From Rubellimicrobium mesophilum DSM 19309 (GTDB lineage Bacteria > Pseudomonadota > Alphaproteobacteria > Rhodobacterales > Rhodobacteraceae), in NCBI RefSeq assembly GCF_000600335.2, contig NZ_KK088580.1, positions 1 through 37,746 on the forward strand: 37,746 nucleotides of DNA. Reading direction: 5' to 3'. Both the position numbers and the translations under genes were made by a program. A model generated the notes under the pieces. The model did no database searches, had not been told where the DNA came from, and worked only from the letters and a program-made list of their open reading frames with translations. Below, piece after piece: positions 29,146 through 37,746 of the stretch (within the stretch, counting starts at the first letter, position 1; every line of letters starts with the position of its first letter).

Positions 29146-29155
29146 GGAGGGTCCC

Positions 29156-29809
29156 ATGCAGGACGACACGCCGGACGACTCTAAGCTCACCCGCACCAAG
29201 CGGCTCTGGGCCGAGGCGGGCAAGTTCCTGACCGGGCGCGCCTCCCGCCCTCAGGACGAACGCCTGCCGCCCGGCCAGCACCTCGTTCGCGACTGGCCTG
29301 TGCTGGACCTGGGCGTGCACCCGAATGTGCCGCTCTCCACATGGCGGCTCGACGTGACGGGGCTGGTGGAGACGCCGCTCTCCCTCGACTGGGCGCAGTT
29401 CCAGGCGCTGCCGCAGACGGAGCTCCGGACCGACATCCACTGCGTCACGACGTGGTCGCGCTACGACAACGACTGGCGCGGGGTGAAGGTGCAGGACCTC
29501 CTCGACATGGCGGGCGTGAAGGAGGGCGCGGGCTTCGTCATGCTCCACTCGTTCGACGGCTACACCACGAACCTGCCGCTCATGGACTTCGCCGCCCCCG
29601 ACGCGATCCTCGCGACCCACTGGATGGGCCAGCCGCTCACCCAGGCACATGGCGGGCCGATGCGGGCCGTGGTCCCGCACCTCTACTTCTGGAAGAGCGC
29701 CAAGTGGCTCAACCGGATCGACCTCCTCCCCGGCGACCAGGCCGGGTTCTGGGAGAGGAACGGCTATCACATGTATGGCGATCCCTGGCGGGAGCAGCGC
29801 TACGGCTGA
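29156..29809 (+). CDS. molybdopterin-dependent oxidoreductase, YuiH/sulfite-oxidase-like
   Basis: A 217-residue soluble protein of the sulfite oxidase fold. The molybdenum-ligating cysteine is present: C96 in DIHCVTTWSRYDNDWRG, the usual HCVTxWS motif. Other typical parts are LDVTGLVETPLSLDW, VMLHSFDGYTTNLPL, HGGPMRAVVPHLYFWKSAKW and the C-terminal GYHxYGDPW. It has no signal peptide or Tat motif, so it is probably cytoplasmic, like B. subtilis YuiH. The ATG at 29156 has GAGGAGGG upstream. It starts ten bases after nadE and likely belongs to that transcript, though the functional link is not evident. The substrate is unknown. Confidence 0.85.
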   Translation: MQDDTPDDSKLTRTKRLWAEAGKFLTGRASRPQDERLPPGQHLVRDWPVLDLGVHPNVPLSTWRLDVTGLVETPLSLDWAQFQALPQTELRTDIHCVTTWSRYDNDWRGVKVQDLLDMAGVKEGAGFVMLHSFDGYTTNLPLMDFAAPDAILATHWMGQPLTQAHGGPMRAVVPHLYFWKSAKWLNRIDLLPGDQAGFWERNGYHMYGDPWREQRYG

Positions 29810-29815
29810 TCCCGT

Positions 29816-31157
29816 TCAGGCGGCGGAGGTTGGCGCGCTCGCGGCCTCTGCCGTCCCGAGGCTCGCCTGCAGGTCGGCGGCAACGGCCCGGACGGCCTGA
29901 CTGGTCTTGGGATCGGCAAGGGCGTCCCCGACGGTCGCACGAAGCTCGGCGAAGAGGGCGGGCTCCTCCCGGGCGAGGAGGTCGGAGATGGCCCGGAACT
30001 CCGGCCCGAGGTCGGGCTCGGCCTTCTTGCCCTTGGCCTTGGGAATGGCGGTGTCGAGGAACAGGACCCCATCCTCTCGCCCCATGAACTTGCGCGCGAT
30101 GTAGGCGTTGCCCGGCCCGCAGACCCGCATCACGAAGGCGCGTTGGTTGGGCGAAAGGAGGTCGTGCTCGTGGAAGATGGCGCCGCTGCCGGTATCGGTG
30201 CTCTCCGAATAGCGGGCGATGACGGGGTTGAAGCGCTCCGACCGGCCGGGCTCGCTGATGAGGTTGTTGATGCAGCGCTTGTATTCCATCGCGGCGCGCG
30301 ACAACCGTGGGTTGGGGTTCCGGTCGTCGGCGGTCGCGAAGCCCTCGGGCCGTCCATCCCAGGACCTTGAGGAGGAAATCGTCGATCAGGTTGTCCTTGT
30401 GGAATTGCCCACGCTCGTAGGGGGCGACGATCAGGTTGTCGGCCCCCAGCGCCTTCTCCCAGGGCCAGATCTTGGCGAGGTAGTCGTAGCGGTCGAGCTG
30501 ACGCTCGATCAGCTTGTCCACGGTGGCGAACTGCGTGCCGGTCTTGATCATCTGGTTGTAGCCGGCCATCAGCGCGTTGTCCTGCCGGCGCAGGTAGATC
30601 GCCGCCTTGACGTCGAAATGCTCGGACAGCGCCGCGCAGAACTCCGCGACCTGCTCGGGCTCGGCCCAGATGATGAGCTCCGAGGACATCAGGATCGTGC
30701 CCGTCCCGGCCTGCGCAAGCATCGGTGCCCATTCGGCGACCTCGATGAAGCGCCAGCCGGTATGCGACAGGAAGGGTGGGCAGCGAGGCGAGATCAGGTG
30801 GTGCGCGTTGGCGACGCTGCCGACGGTGGGGTAGGTCACCCCGTGGCGCGCCAGGACCTCGCGGTTCCTCCAAAGCGCGTTCTGGATCGCGGTGGTGCCG
30901 GTCTTGCCCATGCCGATGTGCAGGATCAGGGTCCGCCTGGGGGGAGGCGGCTCCTGGCGGGGGCCCGCCACCGCCATGATCGGCGGGAGGGACCTCATCC
31001 AGCGCAGGCCGCCGGACAGCTTGCGGCGGAGGCGATGGGTCATGTTCTGGCCGATCCAGCGAAGCGTGGCGGGATGGAGGTGCGAGATGGCCGGCTTCCG
31101 ACCGGCCTCGACGCGGGCGCCGCGCTCCCGCGCCTTCTTTCCCTTTGGACCCCTCAT
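29816..31157 (-). CDS. sulfotransferase family protein (one frameshift)
   Basis: About 447 residues. The PAPS 5'-phosphosulfate loop reads HIGMGKTGTTAIQ (80-92). The 3'-phosphate element is LRRQDNALMAGYNQM. A basic N-terminus (first 60 residues, many Arg and Lys) precedes it. The frame shifts near 30350-30362: LLKVLGW leads to DGRPEGFATADDRNPNPRLS in the next frame, and the rest continues to the TGA at 29816. The C-terminal region (FNPVIARYSEST, FHEHDLLSPNQRAFVMRVC) is family-specific but not assigned by me. ATG 31157 overlaps the glycosyltransferase stop (ATGA), so it should modify the glycan made with that enzyme. It ends 6 bases from the convergent YuiH-like gene. Confidence 0.75.
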
Positions 31158-33457
31158 GACGCGAGCCGCTGGCGCAGGGCCATATCGTAGACCTCGGAAT
31201 AAGCCGCCCGCATGAGACGGGGGTCGAACTTCGCGGCCGCCTCGGGCACCCGGGCCAAGGCCTCCGCATAGGCCCCAGGCTCCGCGGCGAACCGCCCGAT
31301 GAGCTGCGCCAGCCCCTCGACGTCGAGCCCGCCATCCACCAGCGGCAGGGTCCCCCCCGCGAGGCGTCCGTCGCCGGCGTCGAGCATCCGGGGAATCTCG
31401 CCCAGAGCCGTGGCCAGCATGGGCCGCCCGGCCTGCAGGCACTCGATCAGCACCAGCGGGAAGCTCTCGCCCGCGAAGCGCGAGGGCAGGAGTCCCAGGT
31501 CGCCCATGGCGTAGAAGGCCCGCGTGTCGGGCCGGAACCCCGCGAGATGGACGAAGTCCGGCGTCCCTTCGGACATGAGCGCCTGGTGGACCACGCCATC
31601 GCCCACCAGCATCAGGTGGATGTCCCGCCCGGTGGCCTCCCGCGCGCGGGTCACGGCCGCGACGGCCTCGCGCCAGCCCTTCTCGGGCATGGCCCGGCTC
31701 ACGGTGACGAGGAGGAAGGCGTCGTCAGGGATGCCGAACTCGGCCCGCGACCGCGCCTCGAAGGGCACGGGGGCCAGCGCGTTGTCGATCCGCTGGAAGC
31801 GGTCCCGCACGCCGGGGACGCGCGACACGAAGGGTCCGAGGTTCTTGTCCGAGATGTAGGCGAAGGAGGACACCCGACGCGCCATCCGCGGCACGATCCG
31901 GTCGAGATCCTTCTCCGGGATCGTCTCGTACATCCCATGGAGCGTGAGGACGTGCCGAGCCCGCGAGCCCTCGGGCAGGAGGTCGAGGAGCGAGTTGTCC
32001 ACCCAGGCGTGGTGCGAATGGATGATGTCGATCTCGAAGGCCTCGACGATCGCCTCGAGGGCGTGGAGCGCCGTGACCACCGGGATGTCCCGGTCGAGCA
32101 GCGCCCGGATGCCCGGCACCTCCGGCTCCTGCCCGCAGTCGAGGAAGGTGACGTTGTGCCCTTCGGCCTTCATCTGGTTGGCGACCTGGATGGCGAAGGT
32201 CTCGCCCCCGCCGCTGCAGAAGCCGTAGCCGACCACGAGGACGTTGGGCTTGCGCGCCCCCGCCGCCGCGCGGATGGCCCGGAGGTCGTAGCAGGCGTCG
32301 AAGGCCGCCACGTCCCACTCGGGCCGGTTGGCCTTCCAGTGGTGGATCAGGTCCTCGCGCTGCCTTTGCAGCCGCTCCTCGTCGAGGCCGTAGAGCCGGG
32401 CGGCCTCCTTCGCGACCGCCTCGTGCTCCCGATAGTACTGGTCCGTCGAATAGCTCCCCACGGACGTGTTCGTCTGGTGCAGGCGGTAGTAGTTCCTGGC
32501 CTTGGGCGAATAGGCGAGCAGCCCGCCCCGCAGGATGTTGAGGTAGAACATCCAGTCGCCGCAGGTCTTCATGCCCCGCCAGCGGTCGATCCCCAGCGCA
32601 TCGAGTCGGTCCACCTTGCGGAAGACGGCCGAGCTCACGTTGGGGATGATGTTCTTCTGCCCGAAGGCCTTGCGCAGGATGTCGGGCGCGGTCTCGATCC
32701 AGGGCCGGTGCCAGCGGTTCCCGCCCACGTCGGCGAGGTAGTGGTCCATCGACCAGACGGGCTTGCTCCCGTCGCCGCTCATGAACTCGGTCCGCGCGTA
32801 GGACAGCATCACGGCCGGATTCTTGAAGAAGGGGACCAGCGTCTCGAGGAAGTTGGGGTCGCACCAGTCGTCGCTCTCGGCGATCCAGACGAGCTCCCCC
32901 CTGGCCTCGCGCAGGCCCTTCTCCCATTGGAAGAAGACGCCGCCCGAGTTGACCTCGTTGAGGAGGAGGCGGGTCCGGTCGGGGAAGCGGTCGCGGTACT
33001 CGGTCAGGATCGCCCGGCTGTCGTCGGACGAGCAGTCGTCCATCAGCAGCACTTCGACGTTGGGGTAGGTCTGCGCATAGACGCTGTCGAGGCGCTGCCG
33101 CAGATAGGGAGCGTGGTTGTAGTTCGGCACGATCACCGTGACGAGCGGGGCGAAGTCCCCCGACGGCAGGGGTCGCTGAAAGTGCAGCGCCTGGCCCGGC
33201 TTGTAGTAGGCCGTCATCGGAATGTAGCTGATCCCGAGGAGATAGCGGTTCCCCAGGCGAAGCACCGGCCAGAGCGCCGTCCTGAGACCCTCGGCCAGTT
33301 GCGGGTGCCGGACCTTCAGCGCCCGATACTGGCTGCGCGCCAAGCGGTTCACCGGCAGCCAGGTCTGCCCCACGGCCGATGCCGCCGTGCGCGCGGCGCT
33401 GCGGAGGAGCCGTCCGGGGGACAGGCTTCTGGATCGCGGGTCGGCAGTGTCGGACAC
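31154..33457 (-). CDS. double glycosyltransferase, GT2 plus GT4 domains
   Basis: A 767-residue fusion. Residues about 104-330 are a GT2 (GT-A fold) domain: TVIVPNYNHAPYLRQRLDSV, then LLMDDCSSDDS (DD 140-141) and WIAESDDW (metal-binding acidic motif). Residues about 400-767 are a GT4 (GT-B fold) domain: VVGYGFCSGGGETFAIQ, IIHSHHAWVDN, VSRAMPEKGW and the EX7E motif ESFPLVLIE (E664, E672). No membrane helix is visible. GTG 33457 (VSDTADP) is chosen because AAGGAG lies about 8 bases upstream; an ATG at 33517 lies further up. Two different sugar transfers on one polypeptide suggest successive steps on one glycan. It is coupled to the downstream sulfotransferase. Confidence 0.88.
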   Translation of the reverse strand: MSDTADPRSRSLSPGRLLRSAARTAASAVGQTWLPVNRLARSQYRALKVRHPQLAEGLRTALWPVLRLGNRYLLGISYIPMTAYYKPGQALHFQRPLPSGDFAPLVTVIVPNYNHAPYLRQRLDSVYAQTYPNVEVLLMDDCSSDDSRAILTEYRDRFPDRTRLLLNEVNSGGVFFQWEKGLREARGELVWIAESDDWCDPNFLETLVPFFKNPAVMLSYARTEFMSGDGSKPVWSMDHYLADVGGNRWHRPWIETAPDILRKAFGQKNIIPNVSSAVFRKVDRLDALGIDRWRGMKTCGDWMFYLNILRGGLLAYSPKARNYYRLHQTNTSVGSYSTDQYYREHEAVAKEAARLYGLDEERLQRQREDLIHHWKANRPEWDVAAFDACYDLRAIRAAAGARKPNVLVVGYGFCSGGGETFAIQVANQMKAEGHNVTFLDCGQEPEVPGIRALLDRDIPVVTALHALEAIVEAFEIDIIHSHHAWVDNSLLDLLPEGSRARHVLTLHGMYETIPEKDLDRIVPRMARRVSSFAYISDKNLGPFVSRVPGVRDRFQRIDNALAPVPFEARSRAEFGIPDDAFLLVTVSRAMPEKGWREAVAAVTRAREATGRDIHLMLVGDGVVHQALMSEGTPDFVHLAGFRPDTRAFYAMGDLGLLPSRFAGESFPLVLIECLQAGRPMLATALGEIPRMLDAGDGRLAGGTLPLVDGGLDVEGLAQLIGRFAAEPGAYAEALARVPEAAAKFDPRLMRAAYSEVYDMALRQRLAS

Positions 33458-33617
33458 ATGCGCTCCTTCGTAGGCCCTTCGGCGGTCAGGCTCTACCACG
33501 ATGGCCGTGGCCCTCAAGTGCGTCGGGACCTTGGTCGGCCCCTTGCGGCATCGTGGTGGCGCCCGCGCCAGCGTCCGCCTCCTTACGCCGTCCAGGGGAT
33601 CGGGTGCAACCGGACGG

Positions 33618-34454
33618 TCAGAGCCGGGTCAGCACCACCCCGCTCACGATCAGCGCCACGGCGGTCCATTTCAGGGCGTCCATCCGCTCTCCGAAGACGA
33701 GCCAGCCGATCAGCACCGCGAAGAGGATCGACGTCTCGCGCAGCGCCGCGACCACGGCGATGGGGGCCAGCGTCATGGCCCAGATCGAGACCCCGTAGGC
33801 CCCGTAGGAGGCGACGGAGCCCGCCGTGCCCATCAGCCAGTCGCGCGGCTGCCGCGGAATGACGCCCGGCCCTTTCCAGAGCAGCATGGCCGCCGAGAAC
33901 AGCGCCCCGCCGCCGATGAAGATCCAGCCGACGTAGCCGACCGCCTCGCCCGATGTCCGCGCGCCCAGCCCGTCGATCATCGTGTAGGTCGCCGTGGCGA
34001 GCGCCGAGCCCAGCGCGAAGGGGAGGAGCCTCCGGTCCTCCTGCGAGCGGAACACCCCTCGCGCCATGAGGAGGATGCCGAGGCCCAGCACGAGGATGCC
34101 GGCGTATTCGTGGCCGCTCACCGCGTCGGGAAGGGTCGCGGCGCCGACGAGGGCCACCAGCATCGGCGCGGCGCCCCGGGCGATGGGGTAGACGCGGGAG
34201 AGGTCGCCCCGCTCGTAGGCGAAGGTCAGGAAGCTCTTGTAGCAGAGGTGCGTGCAGGAGGCGGCGACGATCCAGGGCCAGGCGGCTGGTGCGACGGGGG
34301 GCCGGAGGAGGACCACCAGCGCCCCGATGACGATCTCGGCGACGCTGACGACCAGCATCGCCCCGATCTTGGAGGTCCCGACCTTGACCACCGCGTTCCA
34401 GGACGCGTGCAGGAAGGCGGCGACGAGAACCGCCGCCATGAGGCCCGTGGTCAT
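33618..34454 (-). CDS. EamA/DMT superfamily transporter
   Basis: A 278-residue inner-membrane protein with about ten hydrophobic segments in two EamA repeats: HASWNAVVKVG in the first and a second half from about residue 140 (LGSALATATYTMIDG, then AALRETSILFAVLIGWLVFGE). The pattern WNAVVK near the start and the ALRETS loop in the second repeat are characteristic of DMT exporters. The substrate is unknown. It begins 7 bases after the ileS stop, so it is probably co-transcribed with ileS. Confidence 0.88.
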   Translation of the reverse strand: MTTGLMAAVLVAAFLHASWNAVVKVGTSKIGAMLVVSVAEIVIGALVVLLRPPVAPAAWPWIVAASCTHLCYKSFLTFAYERGDLSRVYPIARGAAPMLVALVGAATLPDAVSGHEYAGILVLGLGILLMARGVFRSQEDRRLLPFALGSALATATYTMIDGLGARTSGEAVGYVGWIFIGGGALFSAAMLLWKGPGVIPRQPRDWLMGTAGSVASYGAYGVSIWAMTLAPIAVVAALRETSILFAVLIGWLVFGERMDALKWTAVALIVSGVVLTRL

Positions 34455-34461
34455 GCCTGCC

Positions 34462-37400
34462 TCAGGCCGGTACGTTCAGCTCGGAGAGAGCCTCGTCGCA
34501 GCGCGCGCAGGTGCAGGGGTGGGGGTGGGTCCCCACGTCCGGCAGGATCTTCCAGCAGCGCTGGCACTTGTCGCCCTCGGCCTCGCGGAACACGACCGCA
34601 ACGCCGGTCACGTCAGGCAAACGGAAAGCGTCCGCAGGCGGAGGCTCTCTGGTGATCGTTATTCCCGACGTGATGCACAACTCGTCGAAATCGATCTCAT
34701 TGAGAAAGAACTCCATCTCCAGCGAGACGTGAACCACCGGCGATGCTTCCAAAGACGAGCCGATCACCTTGGCAGTCCGTTTCACTTCCAAAGCGCCAGT
34801 GACCACACGGCGTGCGTCTCGAACATACTTGAACTTGTCAGCCAACTCGACAGCGCCCCACGCCCTCGGCGTCTCCGGGAAGTCCTGAAGGTGGACCGAG
34901 GAGTCCTCGCCGGGGTGACGCTCCAGCCAGACCTCCTCCATCGTGAACACCAGGATCGGGGCGAGCCAGGTGGTCAGGCGGTCGAAGAGGTGGACCAGCA
35001 CCGTCCGGGCGGCGCGGCGGCGGGGGTGTCGCCGTCGCAGTAGAGGCTGTCCTTGCGGATGTCGAAGTAGAAGGCCGAGAGGTCCGTCGTGGCGAACTCG
35101 AAGAGCGACCGGAACACGCCCTGGAAGTCGTAGGCGGCGTAGCCGTTGCGGACGACCTCATCCAGCTCCGCGAGGCGGTGGAGGACCCAGCGCTCCAGCT
35201 CGGGCATCTGCTCGGGGCCGACCATGTCGCGGTCGGTCACGTCACCCAGGGAGCCCAACAGGAACCGCATGGTGTTGCGGAGGCGGCGGTAGGAATCCGC
35301 CGTGCCCTTGAGGATCTCGGGTCCGATGCGCTGGTCGGCGGTGTAGTCCGTCTGGGCGACCCAGAGGCGGAGGATGTCGGCGCCGAAATCCTTGACGATC
35401 TTCTGGGGCGCCACGGTGTTGCCGAGCGACTTGGACATCTTCATGCCCTTCTCGTCCAGCGTGAAGCCGTGGGTCAGCACGCCCCGGTAGGGGGCGCGGC
35501 CGATGGTGCCGCAGGCCTGGAGCATCGAGCTGTGGAACCAGCCGCGGTGCTGGTCGGTGCCCTCGAGGTAGAGGTCGGCGAGGCCGTCCTCGCTGCCGTC
35601 CGGCCGGTCGCGGAGGACGAAGGCGTGGGTGCTGCCCGAGTCGAACCAGACGTCGAGGATGTCGAAGACCTGATCGTAGTCCTCGGGGTTCACGATGTTG
35701 CCGAGGAAGCGCTGCTTGGCGCCGTCCTTGTACCAGGCGTCGGCGCCTTCGGCCTCGAAGGCCTCGACGATGCGGGCGTTCACCTCGTCGTTCCTCAGGA
35801 GGAAGTCGGGGTCGGTCGGCTTGGCGCCGCGCTTCACGAAGCAGGTGAGGGGGACGCCCCAGGCGCGCTGGCGGCTCAGGACCCAGTCGGGGCGGGTCTC
35901 CATCATCGAGTGCAGTCGGTTGCGGCCCGAGATGGGGGTGAAGGTGACGAGCTCCTCGATGGAGGTGAGGGCGCGCTGGCGGATCGTGTCGCCGTATTGG
36001 CCCTTGCCGTCGTCGAGCGGCTTGTCGATCGCCGCGAACCACTGGGGGGTGTTGCGGTAGATCAGCGGGGCCTTGGAGCGCCAGCTATGCGGGTAGCTGT
36101 GCTTGAGCTTGCCCTTGGCGAAGAGCGCGCCTGATGCGGCCAGCGCCCTGATCACGCTGACGTTGGCGGGGCCTTCCTTGCCTTCGGACGTGATGATGTG
36201 CTGGCCGCCGAAGAGCGGCAGGTCGGGGCGGTAGGAGCCGTCCTCCAGGACGTTGTAGGTCATGGGGAGGCCGAAGCGCAGCCCGAGCTGGTAGTCGTCG
36301 TCGCCGTGCGAGGGGGCGGTGTGGACGAAGCCGGTGCCCGCGTCCTCGGTGACGTGCTCGCCGGGGAGCATGGGGACGGGGTAGTCCCATTCGCCGTTGG
36401 CGCCGTCGAGGCCCCGGAAGGGGTGGGCGTGGGTCATCGAGTCGAGGGCATCGCTGCCGACCGACCGGTCTTCGTCCCAAGCAACGATCTTGGCTGCTGC
36501 CTTCACGCTCTCGGCGAGCTTGTCGGCAACGATGATGCGTTCGCCAACCTTGGCGGCGGAGCCTTCGGCCACTTCCCGAACGGTATAGACAGAGTAATCG
36601 ATGCCGTTGTGCTGACCGTGCGCAACCGCCCGGTTCTGCGGGATGGTCCAAGGCGTCGTCGTCCAGATGACAACGCTCGCGCCGACCAAGTCGTTGTTGG
36701 TCTTGCTGGTGTCCACGTCAGCAAAAGGCTTGTTGTCCAAGAGCGCTTGAACGCCTTGAGCAAAGGTGTCCTTGCCGACGCTGACAACCGGGAAACGCAC
36801 CCAGACCTGATGGCTGGTCGTGTCGTGGTATTCGACCTCGGCCTCGGCCAGCGCCGTCTTCTCGACGGGGCTCCACATGACGGGCTTCGAGCCCTGGTAG
36901 AGGCGTGCCGTTCATCAGAAACTTCTGGAACTCGGCGGCGATGACGGCCTCGGCGTGGAAGTCCATCGTCAGGTAGGGGTCGGCCCAGTTGCCGGTGACG
37001 CCGAGGCGCTTGAACTCCTCGCGCTGGACCTCGACCCAGGCTTCCGCGAACTTCCGGCACTCCTGCCGGAAGGCGACCACGTCCACGTCGTCCTTGTTGA
37101 GGCCCTTCGCGCGGTACTGCTCCTCGATCTTCCACTCGATGGGGAGGCCGTGGCAGTCCCAGCCGGGGATGTAGCGGCTGTCGCGGCCCATCATCTGCTG
37201 GGACCGGACCACCATGTCCTTGAGGACCTTGTTCAGCCCGTGGCCGATGTGGAGGTTGCCGTTCGCATACGGAGGGCCGTCGTGGAGGACGAAGGGGGTC
37301 CGGTTCGCGGCCGACGCGCGGAGGCGGGCGTAGACGCCGAGGCGCTCCCACCGGGCGAGCCACTGGGGCTCGCGCTCGGGGAGGCCGGCGCGCATGGGGA

Positions 37401-37476
37401 AGGCGGTCTCGGGGAGGTTCAGGGTGGACTTGTAGTCGGGAACCGGCTGATCGGCGGTCGTGGGGTCGTCGCGCAT
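34462..37476 (-). CDS. ileS: isoleucyl-tRNA synthetase (two frameshifts)
   Basis: About 1004 residues once corrected; charges tRNA-Ile. HIGH is at 76-79 ([12 protein letters not shown]). The CP1 editing region includes [17 protein letters not shown] (codons at 35427-35441, near residue 679) reads [11 protein letters not shown]. The C-terminal zinc finger is [12 protein letters not shown] ... [11 protein letters not shown] 37476 has GAGGA upstream. One surplus base near 36900-36910 separates MNGT from [14 protein letters not shown], and one missing base near 35007-35024 separates YCDGDTPA from [13 protein letters not shown]. As the enzyme is essential and the net change is zero, these look like sequencing errors. 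Two internal blocks (34620-34860, 36540-36840) have notably lower GC. Confidence 0.92.
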
Positions 37477-37746
37477 GGGTCGCGTCCTCGGGAGGGCGGT
37501 CGGATGGGAATGGTGCGCCGCGCCACGCGCGGCAGTCGCTTGGTTTGCCGTGCAAGGCACGGCGGGGCCCGACGCGCGAGAGTCCTCAGCGCGCCGGGAC
37601 CGTAATTCGACGGGGGAACGATGCGCGGTCCATGGCGCGTCCCTTACCGCAGGAGGGGTCTGAGGAGCAAGGCGGGTTGTCGCCGACGCCCGACGGCGGG
37701 TGTCGCGGCGGGCGAGGGCGGTGGCGCGGGGGTTGGGGCGGACGGC
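37477..37746. other. region upstream of ileS, no supported gene
   Basis: The 270 bases to the end of the window hold no convincing frame. They should contain the ileS promoter on the minus strand, but no clear -35/-10 pair or T-box-like leader was seen. Confidence 0.4.

Overview
This 37.7 kb window is a GC-rich (roughly two-thirds G+C) bacterial chromosome segment. Gene content, protein style and gene order (CUT1 and polar amino-acid ABC importers, a MarR-EmrA-EmrB drug-efflux operon, a NepI-like exporter, a long bacterial-type IleRS, a CinA/NadE pair) point to an alphaproteobacterium, most likely Rhodobacterales. That placement is inferred from protein character, not from any search.

Layout. 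1-2595 is a degenerate accessory stretch: one intact lower-GC sulfotransferase gene (853-1575), no other convincing gene, and a decayed IS66-family transposase tail (about 2078-2262). 2596-5929 holds a NepI-like exporter and a zinc alcohol dehydrogenase (minus strand) divergent from a LysR regulator. 6089-12154 is a six-gene plus-strand operon: GntR/FCD regulator, MetC-type C-S lyase, and a complete CUT1 ABC importer (binding protein, two permeases, ATPase). 12751-14350 is a disrupted GT-C membrane glycosyltransferase. 14541-16820 is a polar amino-acid ABC importer (minus). 17058-17579 is a lipoprotein L,D-transpeptidase. 17642-20756 is a marR-emrA-emrB operon (minus), divergent from a Bcr/CflA-type exporter (20978-22324). 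22497-26385 is a three-gene signalling operon (minus): HD-GYP response regulator, small cysteine-free sulfite-oxidase-fold periplasmic protein, and hybrid histidine kinase with REC and Hpt domains. 26580-29809 carries cinA/pncC, nadE and a YuiH-like molybdopterin oxidoreductase. 29816-33457 is a coupled pair: a GT2+GT4 double glycosyltransferase and a second sulfotransferase. 33618-37476 carries an EamA transporter and ileS.

How the genes work together. The best candidate for an undescribed system is the signalling operon. A secreted Mo-oxidoreductase-like protein without any cysteine in its mature form is translationally coupled to a membrane phosphorelay kinase and preceded by a c-di-GMP phosphodiesterase response regulator, so it may be a periplasmic sensor subunit rather than an enzyme. 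The second candidate is the GntR/MetC/CUT1 operon, which pairs a carbohydrate-type importer with a C-S lyase and carries two near-identical TTGT-N3-ACAA operators exactly 22 bp apart on its own promoter.

Caution on sequence quality. At least ten reading-frame breaks occur in otherwise well-preserved genes, including two in the essential ileS. Most sit in short G or C runs. They look like base-calling or assembly indels, so 'broken' genes here should generally be read as intact. The exception is the GT-C gene, which also has an in-frame amber codon.
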